Part shown: positions 8,513 through 15,982 of the stretch, in pieces
Position numbering within the stretch: the stretch's first letter is position 1
Layout: each line of letters begins with the position of its first letter
DNA from: Candidatus Bathyarchaeia archaeon
Lineage (GTDB): Archaea > Thermoproteota > Bathyarchaeia > Bathyarchaeales > Bathycorpusculaceae
Assembly (NCBI GenBank): GCA_030019335.1
Contig: JASEET010000004.1
Location: forward strand, 62,001-126,000
DNA length: 64,000 nt
Direction of reading: 5' to 3'
Made by a program: the position numbers and the translations under genes
The notes under the pieces: generated by a model
What the model was told of the DNA's origin: nothing
Database searches by the model: none
The model's input: the letters and a program-made list of their open reading frames with translations, nothing else

Positions 8513-9055
8513 TTACTTTCGCTTCCTAAAGAACATTAGTTGATCTTTTTGGCATATGTATTCGAAGCCTGTTTCAAGTAATGTTTTGATTTCTTCGGGT
8601 TTTTCGGTGACTTTGACGTGGAATTCGTCGCTTTCTGTTTCGAATATGGCTTGTTCGATGTTGATGTAAATTTCTGTGCTATGGAGGCTTTTATGTCCGA
8701 GGATTTTCTTAACATGCCATGGGTCTTTTGTTTTGTGGTATTCCATTGTGGCTTTCCAGTGGCGGAAAGTGTGGAAGTGAATTTTTAGCAAGCGTGGATT
8801 GTTGGTTTTACTGGCTAAGTTTCGTTTTTTGCGCCAGAAACAGGTTTGAAGCGTATGTAGGCTTGAGAATACTTGGTCCTTCTTCTTCGGCAGAGCTTTT
8901 AACATAGTGACAAGTTTCTCGCTTATGCGTAGAAGCCTTGGATTGCTGCCTTTTTCAGGTGTTACCGTGATTAAACGTCTTTCAAAGTCTATGTCAATCC
9001 ATTTCAGTTGAGCCGCTTCGCCCGGTCTCACGCCTGTTTCCTTGAGCAGCTGCAT
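8513..9055 (-). pseudogene. Tyrosine recombinase, C-terminal catalytic fragment
   Basis: About 180 residues of a phage-type integrase catalytic domain. The catalytic set is visible: Arg10 in ETGVRPGEAAQL, the HxxR box in FHTFRHWKAT, His in ILGHKSLHST and the nucleophile Tyr in EIYINI. The N-terminal arm- and core-binding half is missing: in this frame a TAG lies nine codons upstream of the first Met. The C-terminal tail KTLLETGFEYICQKD ... FFRKRK recurs at 57.7 kb. It lies 20 bases from the left direct repeat. Confidence 0.85.
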
Positions 9056-9056
9056 T

Positions 9057-9137
9057 GACTGACGATGTAAAGCTAACTAACAAGACACTTCCGAGAAGAG
9101 CTAAAATTACCAACACAACATGGTTTTTCTCTTGCAT
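9057..9137 (-). pseudogene. Signal-peptide start of a lost gene, joined to the integrase fragment
   Basis: On the minus strand an ATG at 9135-9137 opens MQEKNHVVLVILALLGSVLL and then VSFTSSV, a typical hydrophobic export signal. Within a few codons the frame enters the integrase sequence out of register and stops at 8994. This looks like the 5' end of a secreted or membrane protein gene fused by a deletion or recombination to the integrase remnant. Confidence 0.4.
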
Positions 9138-9240
9138 GTTCTTCTCTCATTTGCATATGTAAGCCAGTGAATTTTAAAACTTTTGGACAAAACATACATT
9201 ATGACTTTTGGAAGAAACACTGTTATGGATTAGGCCAAGC

Positions 9241-9849
9241 TCATCTTATTGGTTGTCTTAGGACAGTTTTCATTCTTTCTGGTGCTGATCTGCGAGGATC
9301 GCTCAGATATATTTCGTGATGTTTTCCCCTCAATTCATAACCATTTTCCTTGATAAAGTTGTGAAGTTTCTCAATGGTTGGGCCTTCAGCAGAATATGGA
9401 CCAATATGCATTATCTGGGCTGACAAGCCTTCGTGAAAAGTTTCAAACCTGATTTTGGAAAGGGCAGGTGGATTTTTCTTCTTCTCAACTTGTTCAAGAG
9501 CTTTGCTAACGAGTTCTTCTGTCACATATTCTGGCTGCATAATCATCGATGTCCATTTCCATATGTCTTTGTTTTCCATGCTGAATTGAGTCATGTCATC
9601 AGTCCACCACAGACCTTCAAGAGGCATGACCCCATAATCAATCGCTTTTCCTTTCTTAATCATAAATTTGAGAGCATAAGATACAGCAAACAACGCTTCA
9701 ACGGCATCTTTGTATTCCTTCGCTGTGTTTGGATCACCTGCTCCGTCTAACATCAGAAAGTTCATTTTTTGAACGTCAACAATCGCAACTTTCTTTACAG
9801 AAGGATTGTATAAGTGCTTGAGTTCTCTTTTGAAGTCAATTCTTGTCAT
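9241..9849 (-). CDS. GyrI-like small-molecule-binding domain protein
   Basis: A 202-residue stand-alone GyrI-like (SRPBCC-type/effector-binding) protein. Typical features are MLDGAGDPNTAKEYKDAVEALF near the start, MPLEGLWW, the AQIMHIGPYSAEGPTIEKLH segment and the C-terminal HEIYLSDPRRSAPERMKTVLRQPIR split here as HEIYLSDPRR and APERMKTVLRQ. Such proteins bind drugs or metabolites or act as hydrolases; the ligand here is unknown. The start ATG is preceded by GGAGG. It sits inside the accessory island. Confidence 0.88.
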   Translation of the reverse strand: MTRIDFKRELKHLYNPSVKKVAIVDVQKMNFLMLDGAGDPNTAKEYKDAVEALFAVSYALKFMIKKGKAIDYGVMPLEGLWWTDDMTQFSMENKDIWKWTSMIMQPEYVTEELVSKALEQVEKKKNPPALSKIRFETFHEGLSAQIMHIGPYSAEGPTIEKLHNFIKENGYELRGKHHEIYLSDPRRSAPERMKTVLRQPIR

Positions 9850-10132
9850 ATACCGTCCTCCTTCGTATGTCTCCTTCTTCAGTTTTTATGCTTTATGGAA
9901 GAATCTTCGATTGAATTCCATTTTAGTAGCCTAAGCTTTCTCTCTTTTCCACAAAAGGTAAACTTTCGTCTGAAGAAGCATCCCACATATCTTTATTAAC
10001 TTTGCCAACTTTTCAAGGTCCGCATTTTCGACACCATCAGACTTCTACGCATTCCTCAACAAACTCTTAAAGGCTATAACAGAAGAGGAGCCAAACCAGC
10101 TGGAAACCGAAGTCTTAAAATTTCTCGTAGGC

Positions 10133-10369
10133 ATGGCCTACTGGAGCCACATAACACTCGACCTCTACGAATTCAAAATCGCCCACATAGCAGAAAAACT
10201 CAAAACCAAAAAGAAAGAAGTGGCAAAAGCCGTGAAAAAACTCAAAAGGCTCAGAATAATAGACGCATGTGACTCCACAGCCGACAGCACCCTTGAAGAA
10301 AGGATGTACAAGCTGTGCGAACAATACGCAAAATTAAAGAATCCGCCCCTGACGTTCTTCTACCGCTAA
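10133..10369 (+). CDS. Hypothetical protein, probably 5'-truncated
   Basis: From ATG 10133 it encodes 78 residues (AYWSHITLDLYEF, AEKLKTKKKEVAKAVKKLKR, LRIIDACD), a helical, HTH-like unit. The same frame stays open back to a TGA at 9971-9973 and reads convincing protein (FSTPSDFYAFLNKLLKAITE) with no ATG, GTG or TTG. So the true N-terminus seems lost, and this is probably a truncated gene or one using an unusual start. It is followed 13 bases on by another small gene in the same orientation. Family not recognised. Confidence 0.5.
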   Translation: MAYWSHITLDLYEFKIAHIAEKLKTKKKEVAKAVKKLKRLRIIDACDSTADSTLEERMYKLCEQYAKLKNPPLTFFYR

Positions 10370-10382
10370 GAGCAAAGACAAG

Positions 10383-10637
10383 GTGGTTCAAGTGAGTAAA
10401 GCAATATTAATGTGCATCCTTTCGGAAATACATGTTCGGCTCAGCGAATTTGAAACTGAAGAGCTTTACCGCGAACTTCTCGCCTACTTCGGACTTATAG
10501 GCGCAACAGACGAGTGCCAAGCCCTCGAAAACGCGTGGAAAGACCCATACAACAGATGCGAAATCGAAGAATTCATAAAAGCATGGCTAAAAAGAAAACA
10601 AAGACGGAAAGGAGAAACCATCACAGAAGTTGTTTGA
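10383..10637 (+). CDS. Hypothetical protein
   Basis: 84 residues, helical, starting GTG-GTT-CAA or a nearby GTG (MVQVSKAILMCILSEIHVRL). It has a run of acidic and aromatic residues (FETEELYRELLAYFGL) and a basic C-terminal stretch KAWLKRKQRRKG. It is likely co-transcribed with the preceding small gene. No family recognised. The next 128 bases before the methyltransferase show nothing. Confidence 0.5.
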   Translation: MVQVSKAILMCILSEIHVRLSEFETEELYRELLAYFGLIGATDECQALENAWKDPYNRCEIEEFIKAWLKRKQRRKGETITEVV

Positions 10638-10765
10638 AGCTGCTGAACTTCCAGTTCTCTCTTTTAGATTTTGCTCTCTGAAGATTTGATAAAAAGCATG
10701 TAGTTATGCGGAGCCTATTTGATTATGCCGAATTATGATCACGCGCCTGTTTGCTTTATCTATCT

Positions 10766-11860
10766 TTAGGTGGAGCTGTAGGGGTTTAATTTGGTTTCAA
10801 ACGCTTGAAAGTTTGTTGCAGTTGTTTGATCGGGCTGAGTGGGTTGTGTACGTTGAACCTGCTCACCTAATGGACGCTCACTCCACCATTTCATGCTATC
10901 TTTATGCCGGCGTATGTCTTCGTCTTTTTCGGGCTTTCTAAATATGAATAAGTGTTCATAGAATAGTAAATAGAAATCCATGTAGTAGCCTTTTGCTTTT
11001 TTGTCTATGCATACCCAGCATTCGTCTGCTACTTTTGTTAGTCCTCCCCACTTCTCCCTCGTCGTCTTTGTTTTCCATTGGTATTTTACGATGTCTTCTC
11101 TCAGAATGAAGCCTGCATCGAGGAAGGCTTGCATGACACGGAAGGCTATTGGAACGTGGTGCCTATGTCTCCTTGTGTCTCCCACAAGTATGGTACAGAA
11201 CCTTCCGGACTTTAAAACTCTGTAACTTTCTTTTGCTATTTCTCTCATTCCTTGTATGTATTCGTCGATGCTGCGTATGGCTGATAAGTCTCCTAATATT
11301 TTGTCTTTCTTGTTGTATGGTATTATGCTTGCGTATGGTGGATGTGTGGCTATTAAATGGATGGATTCATCTTCAATTAGGTTTAGGTTTCTTGCATCAC
11401 CTACATAGGTTTTTATTTCAACTTTAGGAAAATCAGGGTCAAGTGGATTATATTCAAAATCGAGCCTGTCAAGTGCAAGCATGATGCAGTTTAGGTTTAT
11501 GTCTGCGCCTATGGCATTTCTGCCGAGAAGTTTACATTCAATCAAAGTGGTGCCTGACCCGCACATCTGGTCTAAAACTAACTCGCCTGGTTTTGAGTAT
11601 CTAAGGATTATGTTTCTCGCCATCTGCGGGGGCCAATTTCCTCTGAAATTGCCTTGATGGGTTGCCCATGTCCCCCTTTCTGGAAATGACCAAACGTTTA
11701 TTTTTTCGAGCTCAAAATCTTTTGGCTGATATTCCTTAATTTTTTTAGGTTGCCCTATTTTTATTTTGGTGTTTTCTATTGTTATCTCGTTATGAGCTTT
11801 TATGAACTCTTTGTAGTCTTTGTATGTGATTTCCTTCATGCTTATGCATTTTTCAGACAT
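10766..11860 (-). CDS. Site-specific DNA methyltransferase (N4-C or N6-A type)
   Basis: A 364-residue amino-methyltransferase. The SAM-binding motif I DQMCGSGTT is at 97-105 and the catalytic motif IV reads HPPY at 173-176, preceded by the characteristic SFPERGTWATHQGNFRGN and PPQMARNIILRYSKPGE. The HPPY box leans to N4-cytosine but does not settle the target base. I start at ATG 11858-11860, preceded by AAGGTG; this start overlaps the stop of the RHH gene. No restriction enzyme is recognisable next to it, so it could be solitary or paired with the unknown divergent gene at 12.1 kb. Confidence 0.88.
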   Translation of the reverse strand: MSEKCISMKEITYKDYKEFIKAHNEITIENTKIKIGQPKKIKEYQPKDFELEKINVWSFPERGTWATHQGNFRGNWPPQMARNIILRYSKPGELVLDQMCGSGTTLIECKLLGRNAIGADINLNCIMLALDRLDFEYNPLDPDFPKVEIKTYVGDARNLNLIEDESIHLIATHPPYASIIPYNKKDKILGDLSAIRSIDEYIQGMREIAKESYRVLKSGRFCTILVGDTRRHRHHVPIAFRVMQAFLDAGFILREDIVKYQWKTKTTREKWGGLTKVADECWVCIDKKAKGYYMDFYLLFYEHLFIFRKPEKDEDIRRHKDSMKWWSERPLGEQVQRTQPTQPDQTTATNFQAFETKLNPYSST

Positions 11861-12014
11861 TTTTTGCACCTTTGCTGTTTTTACGTACCCAATCATGGAT
11901 TGCTTCTTCGATGGCCTTTTTCAAAAATCCTTTTCTTGCTTCGAATTTTTCCACTGCTACTCTTCTAAATTCCCTCTCGAGGTTGTCATCTATATCGAGG
12001 TTTATTTTTCCCAT
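11853..12014 (-). CDS. Small RHH-like (antitoxin/CopG-type) protein
   Basis: A 53-residue protein starting MGKINLDIDDNLEREFRRVA, with the pattern of a beta strand followed by two helices seen in ribbon-helix-helix regulators (VEKFEARKGFLKKAIEEAIH). It overlaps the methyltransferase start by eight bases, so the two are translationally coupled. It may autoregulate the pair, as control proteins of methyltransferase operons do; this is inferred. Confidence 0.6.
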   Translation of the reverse strand: MGKINLDIDDNLEREFRRVAVEKFEARKGFLKKAIEEAIHDWVRKNSKGAKNV

Positions 12015-12119
12015 TTTAATTCATGATAGATATCTTGCTTTCTACATATAAAGTATTCTTGGCAACATTTAAACAAAAACCTACCGAATTCTTTTCAGAA
12101 AGCCACGAGAGAAAAAGCC

Positions 12120-12680
12120 ATGAATATACATGATGCGGCTAAGGTTTTAAGAAACCTAAAACCTGGAGAACACATAGAGATGTATAAAGGCGCGAGAGGA
12201 ACCATTATCTCCGCAACTCGCACAGACAGAATTTGTCCTCACGACTTCGCCGTGGGCTTAAAGATTCCGGGTAGAGATGAGTTTTATCCTACACATATTC
12301 GGCTCTTGTTTGACTTGTATTTAAAACGTCTTTCTAATGAAAAAGATGCTCATTACCTATTTTGCACTCTTGAGAAAGTTTATGATGGCGATGACCCTGT
12401 TAATTTGGCTCCCCAAGTATTGAAACTAATTTTTCCAATGCAGTTAGACGACCCTGATGTCAATCTTTATTATGCTCAACTCTTAATGATTGAACAAGAG
12501 TTTAACTATGGTCCGCAGGGATGTAAAAAGGGAAAAGTCCATCCGCCGAAAGAGTTTTTAATGCGCTTCGTTAGATGGGTAGCTTCAGGAGAAGAAATAG
12601 ACAGGATAATTTTCCTTGCTGTCAGCAATATTCCGCCACCTCAAAAATACGCCAAACGTCTGCAAGATAAAAAGTATTGA
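12120..12680 (+). CDS. Hypothetical protein, divergent from the methyltransferase pair
   Basis: 186 residues, soluble, no membrane segments. N-terminal KVLRNLKPGEHIEMYKGARG looks like a small beta-rich domain; the middle (FDLYLKRLSNEKDAHYLFCT) and the end (EFLMRFVRWVASGEEIDRII) are helical. There is no clear PD-(D/E)xK nuclease signature. Its position divergent from an RHH-methyltransferase operon makes a restriction or regulatory partner conceivable, but nothing in the sequence proves it. Confidence 0.65.
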   Translation: MNIHDAAKVLRNLKPGEHIEMYKGARGTIISATRTDRICPHDFAVGLKIPGRDEFYPTHIRLLFDLYLKRLSNEKDAHYLFCTLEKVYDGDDPVNLAPQVLKLIFPMQLDDPDVNLYYAQLLMIEQEFNYGPQGCKKGKVHPPKEFLMRFVRWVASGEEIDRIIFLAVSNIPPPQKYAKRLQDKKY

Positions 12681-12720
12681 TTTTTGGTCGAAACCTTAAA
12701 AGTTTTTCATTTAAAGAAAT

Positions 12721-12912
12721 TTACTTAATTTTGTATACGCCTCTCGCGACGCGCTCTATTAAGCCAACTTTTGATAGACCTATAACAGAGCTTCTTATCG
12801 TGTTATAATTTATGTTGGTTGAAGCCTTAATTTCCTTAATTGAAATCGTTTTAGCCTCTTTAATGATTTCGTAGATTTCTTTTCTCTTTTCTCCCCTGAG
12901 CTTCTGACTCAT
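12721..12912 (-). CDS. Small winged-helix DNA-binding protein
   Basis: 63 residues: KRKEIYEIIKEAKTISIKEI, then NYNTIRSSVIGLSKVGLIER and the wing GVYKIK. This is a bare wHTH with no effector domain, as common in archaeal plasmids and islands. It converges on the 12.1 kb gene. Target unknown. Confidence 0.65.
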   Translation of the reverse strand: MSQKLRGEKRKEIYEIIKEAKTISIKEIKASTNINYNTIRSSVIGLSKVGLIERVARGVYKIK

Positions 12913-13070
12913 GACATGCGCCGCTTTAATCTTAGTTCATTACTTGTTATAAGATTTACCTAAATAACTTTTGCCACAGCTTCTTCTTCACTTCTCTAAA
13001 CCCATATTCCAAAGCCATACTTGAGAGACAGAAACTTGTTAAAGCCTAACCTTCAAACTTTGCTTTAGTG

Positions 13071-13228
13071 GTGTTAGTGGCTAAGTGCAGGGACTGCCGC
13101 TTCATAGACTACTTCACATCCGAAGACAATTATGGTGCCACCAAAACAAACGCTACGTAAACCCAGAAGACAGCATATGCGAAGAATACAAGCCAAAAAT
13201 AAAAGGCCCATTAGACAAGTACATCTAA
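13071..13228 (+). pseudogene. Frameshifted small zinc-finger protein
   Basis: From GTG 13071 the frame reads VLVAKCRDCRFIDYFTSEDN and would stop at an early TAA. Shifting frame near 13134-13136 continues as CHQNKRYVNPEDSICEEYKP and ends at TAA 13226-13228. Together they make a plausible zinc-binding protein (CxxC, then C-H-x5 ... C) of about 50 residues. The break means a pseudogene or a base-call error. Between 12913 and 13070 nothing else is seen. Confidence 0.45.
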
Positions 13229-13239
13229 CTAATGCTGTG

Positions 13240-13473
13240 TTAAAGATTTTCCAAGTTTCTCATAAGACAAAAAGGATGTTTGCGTATAAGCTGCCCCCGA
13301 AGCTGCTTCGCTGTCTGAGTTGCGGCTGCAACCGCAGAAACCCTCAGCTTCTGGTTACACTCGCCATCAAACCTGCAGACTGCAACCTCAGTTTTGTTAC
13401 TTCCCAAACGTTTCATCCTCTGAAATTCGCATTTTCCCTTTAAGAGGCAGACGTCAAGAGTCTGCATTTTCAT
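13240..13473 (-). CDS. Small cysteine-containing hypothetical protein
   Basis: 77 residues with GAGAGG upstream of the ATG. The N-terminal half has two similar knots, CLLKGKC and CRFDGEC, giving a C-x5-C ... C-x5-C pattern that could bind zinc or form disulphides. The C-terminal half is Ala/Gln-rich and looks less protein-like. No family recognised. The 13474-13695 stretch beyond it shows nothing. Confidence 0.4.
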   Translation of the reverse strand: MKMQTLDVCLLKGKCEFQRMKRLGSNKTEVAVCRFDGECNQKLRVSAVAAATQTAKQLRGQLIRKHPFCLMRNLENL

Positions 13474-13695
13474 CCATCCTCTCTCTTAAAGAACATGAAG
13501 GCTGTGTGCACGCGCTTTACACACCGTCCCAAGGGTTCCTTCATCACTCACTCCCGACATGGATAACTACACCGTCTAAACGGTTTCATACACATCTGCT
13601 TTTAAAACCGATGGTGAAAAGACACGCCTACACAGGGGAGAGAGATAAGTTAAAGTGAAAGCTAAAACAAAGAAAAAGAGGAGGATTTTTTGTTT

Positions 13696-13779
13696 TTACT
13701 TCTTTTTAATCAGTATGGTCGCAGATAGTGACGCTGTAATTATTGCAAATACCATTAGAACAAAAGAAAAAGGGGAAGT
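13696..13779 (-). pseudogene. C-terminal membrane-anchor fragment
   Basis: In frame after the DUF5752 stop, the minus strand reads PFSFVLMVFAIITASLSATI then LIKKK and stops at 13696-13698. A Pro/Ser-led hydrophobic helix ended by lysines is the usual tail of archaeal surface proteins. Only this tail is left (an internal ATG gives 19 residues), so it is best read as a relic. Confidence 0.35.
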
Positions 13780-14038
13780 TTAGGCTGCTAAGATGCTTGC
13801 TTTCCGTCTAAGCTCCGTTAAGTATTCTGCGTATCTTGGGTATTGCTCCTCAGCCAACTCCCTGTCCTGAAGAGTTTCAGCCACCCACGTTTCAAAGTCA
13901 CCTCTGTAAAGATGGAATTCCAATGATTTAATGCTGACCTCTCTTATTTTTTCCGCAAAACTCCTCTAAAGATGAAGCACTTTCACCAGTGTAATTTCCG
14001 ATAGAAATGAAAAAGTAAAACGCATTCTCCCTTGACAT
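13780..14038 (-). pseudogene. DUF5752-like protein with a one-base frameshift
   Basis: The ATG at 14036-14038 begins MSRENAFYFFISIGNYTGES and ASSLEEF, matching the start of DUF5752-type proteins. After GAGGAGTTTT the frame breaks: removing one T of the four (13957-13960 on the plus strand) continues as AEKIREVSIKSLEFHLYRGD, FETWVAETLQDRELA, and ends YPRYAEYLTELRRKASILAA. So one inserted base disrupts an 85-residue gene. Function of the family is unknown. A copy of its tail recurs at 15.6 kb. Confidence 0.6.
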
Positions 14039-14141
14039 TTTTAAGCGAAGCCATTAGCCAATAACCTCCGATGGTAATGTTTTGCTTGTCTTTCTTTTAA
14101 AAACTTCGATGCATTATGGTGTAGGTGATAGGTGAAACTTG

Positions 14142-14489
14142 CTATGTTGAACGTTTTGGGAAAGAAAAGGGCGGACTAATGCTTGTAACGCTGTGCTCAG
14201 TACTCTTGCGCAAAAGACGTTTTATTTCCTCATAACTTTTAACGTATCGAATGCCTTTAGGAGTTGTTTTGTAGATGACCTTTTCATTTTTCTTAGTGGC
14301 TTCGAGAAGCCCCGATTTGACAAGAAAGGATAGATACCCGGTTAATTGTGCAAAGCTTAGACCTGCCTCATACATTATTTGAGTCTTATGGATGCCGTCC
14401 CTCGCAACCTTCAATATCCGCGCTATGATTTCGAGGCGATCCCTGCGTTTACGCGGGTTTTCCCAAACTTCACGGAGCAACACAATCAT
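14142..14489 (-). CDS. Winged-helix transcriptional regulator (HTH_45-like)
   Basis: A 115-residue regulator with RRDRLEIIARILKVARDGIH then KTQIMYEAGLSFAQLTGYLS, LVKSGLLE and the wing KVIYKTTPKGIRYVKSYEEI. This family is strongly expanded in Bathyarchaeia and related archaea. A relative is at 31.7 kb in this window. Its promoter faces the variant TBP gene, which it might control. Confidence 0.8.
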   Translation of the reverse strand: MIVLLREVWENPRKRRDRLEIIARILKVARDGIHKTQIMYEAGLSFAQLTGYLSFLVKSGLLEATKKNEKVIYKTTPKGIRYVKSYEEIKRLLRKSTEHSVTSISPPFSFPKRST

Positions 14490-14597
14490 CTAAGACTGTT
14501 CTATGAGGACATCAGACATCAATACCTAAAAAGAGTATTCCCAAAAAAGACACGTATCTTAACGTAAAAATGTCAATATTTGCTAATTAGGATTCTG

Positions 14598-14611
14598 AAA
14601 TTTGCAAATTT
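14598..14611. promoter_or_regulatory. Perfect 14-bp palindrome upstream of the variant TBP gene
   Basis: AAATTTGCAAATTT is its own reverse complement. It lies in the 193-base gap between the winged-helix gene (minus) and the TBP gene (plus), where an operator would be expected. An A+T-rich palindrome can arise by chance. Confidence 0.3.
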
Positions 14612-14682
14612 GGCGAAACATTAAAATCCACCTACAACTTGTGTTTTGTAGAGAATGATTGATTACGTGGTTCTGAGGAGAA

Positions 14683-15534
14683 GTGTTTGAAAGAGAGAAG
14701 GTTGAAACGACAGTTAAAGTCGTAAACGTGGTTGCTTCTGCAACGTTAGGACAGAGAGTAAACCTTGATGCTGTGGTCGAAGGTTTTCCCAACGCCGAAT
14801 TCCCTTCAAAGCGATTTCCTGGACTCGTCTTTAGGCTGAAGAAGCCAAAAACCGCCACCTTAATCTTTCGTTCAGGCAAAATTATCTGCGCGGGCGGAAG
14901 ATCAGAAAACGAGGCAAGAAAGGCCGTTGAGAATGTAATCAGGGAACTCACCAAAAGAGGCATAATTATCCCCAAAAAGTCAGAAGTAAAGATAAACAAC
15001 ATCGTCGCTTCAGCAAACTTGAGGCGGACGGTTGACCTCGAGTCAGCATCCATGTTGCAAGGGACAATGTATGAACCTGATCAGTTCCCCGCCCTCATCT
15101 ATCGGATGGACGACCCGAAAGTGGTGTTCCTCATATTTTCCACTGGAAGACTGATTTGCGTCGGTGCCAAAAATGAGGAGGAAATCCATAGAGCTATTAG
15201 AAAACTCATTCAGAAGCTTGACGTCGCGGGCGCCTCTAAAAGTCCTTCTTTTGGAAGACCTGATACAGATAGCCAAATGAAGTGTGTAGAAGACATTCCT
15301 GTAAGCCGGTTCAAATTAACCGATTTCACATCTTCAGATTCCCAAGGAAAAGCATGCATCTACGTGGATGGGTTATGGTGTAACAATAAGTTATGTGATG
15401 GACCTCCATGCAAATTCGCCAATTTGATACAGAGAAAGCTTGTTGACGGCTTATACGGATATTGGGGCTTCCACTGGCAACAGGGATGGTACACGGCAGA
15501 GACCAAGAAATCGCAAAGGAAATTTAATAATTAA
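14683..15534 (+). CDS. tbp: TATA-binding protein with extra cysteine-bearing C-terminal domain
   Basis: Residues 10-92 and 101-180 are the two TBP repeats (VKVVNVVASATLGQRVNLDA ... FPGLVFRLKKPK; VKINNIVASANLRRTVDLES ... FPALIYRMDDPK), each with the strand ending in IFRSGKIICAGG or IFSTGRLICVGA. Archaeal TBPs normally end here, at about 180-200 residues. This one runs to 283, adding a domain with Cys201, Cys225, Cys233, Cys238 and Cys243 (LWCNNKLCDGPPC) and an aromatic stretch YGYWGFHWQQGWY. The start is GTG after GAGGAG. The setting inside an island suggests an accessory TBP. Confidence 0.9.
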   Translation: MFEREKVETTVKVVNVVASATLGQRVNLDAVVEGFPNAEFPSKRFPGLVFRLKKPKTATLIFRSGKIICAGGRSENEARKAVENVIRELTKRGIIIPKKSEVKINNIVASANLRRTVDLESASMLQGTMYEPDQFPALIYRMDDPKVVFLIFSTGRLICVGAKNEEEIHRAIRKLIQKLDVAGASKSPSFGRPDTDSQMKCVEDIPVSRFKLTDFTSSDSQGKACIYVDGLWCNNKLCDGPPCKFANLIQRKLVDGLYGYWGFHWQQGWYTAETKKSQRKFNN

Positions 15535-15613
15535 AACGCCAAAAGTCAAACGAATGCGCGTGCGTATCTTTGATTTGTAACTCTATGGGTACTGACACGT
15601 GTAACCCAGTATC

Positions 15614-15721
15614 TCATGTCGTTTTTACCAATGCAGCTAAAGAATCAGCTTGCGCGCTTAACCTTGTGATATATTCTGCGTATCTTGGATAGAACTGTAC
15701 GGCTTTGCGTTTAAGCCTCAT
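15614..15721 (-). pseudogene. Repeated tail of a DUF5752-like gene
   Basis: The minus strand reads MRLKRKAVQFYPRYAEYITR and LSAQADSLAALVKTT (stop 15614-15616). It resembles the tail of the broken DUF5752 gene at 13.8 kb (QYPRYAEYLTELRRKASILAA); the two share TATTCTGCGTATCTTGG on the plus strand. The frame is open only from 15757, so this is a fragment. It is the only thing seen in the 15535-15923 gap apart from the KH promoter. Confidence 0.4.
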
Positions 15722-15841
15722 GTAACGTCTTGCACCGATTGTTTTAGGCGTTCTACCCTAAATGAAACTCACTTAAACACATCATTACCCAAAACGTGAA
15801 GCTAACAAACTTATAAAAGACTGTTCATTTCATTTATTTCC

Positions 15842-15849
15842 ATATAAAA
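15842..15849 (+). promoter_or_regulatory. TATA box for the KH gene and aspS
   Basis: ATATAAAA about 80 bases before the KH start codon, in an A+T-rich stretch. It lies inside the right end of the putative island, so if the insertion model holds, the element supplied a new promoter to the gene it split. Confidence 0.4.
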
Positions 15850-15922
15850 AGCTCAAAAGATGGAGGTAAAAAACCTTAAAATAAACGCAAACAGAAAAAG
15901 GGAGAATGTGCGGGGAGATTTC

Positions 15923-15982
15923 GGTGAAAACAACACTATGCAACTTCTGTTTAAAAAGCGGAATACTATGTCAAAAGTGTTT
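15923..15982 (+). repeat. Right direct repeat, at the start of the intact KH gene
   Basis: 60 bases matching 8433-8493 in the same orientation, with three substitutions and one gap. It begins at the base before the probable GTG start of the KH gene and covers its first 19 codons, including the CxxC...CxxC finger. Confidence 0.75.

Larger units (their letters stand above)
8433..15982. mobile_element. Putative integrated island bounded by direct repeats
   Basis: A stretch of about 7.5 kb between two direct copies of the 5' end of the KH-domain gene. It carries a truncated tyrosine integrase beside the left copy, an RHH-methyltransferase pair, winged-helix proteins, a GyrI-like protein, several frameshifted or truncated genes and a variant TBP. 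The layout fits an element that inserted at the start codon region of the KH gene and restored it on the right side. The integrase lacks its N-terminal half, so the element looks decayed. A duplication followed by gene gain is the alternative. Confidence 0.5.

Noticed and set aside
13320-13658. Long plus-strand frame over the small cysteine gene
   Set aside because: It looks like a shadow of the minus-strand gene with no ribosome site and no domain.
8433-15982. The direct repeats as a CRISPR array or insertion sequence ends
   Set aside because: Only two copies, 7.4 kb apart, with no spacers and no terminal inverted repeats; they match the start of a coding gene.
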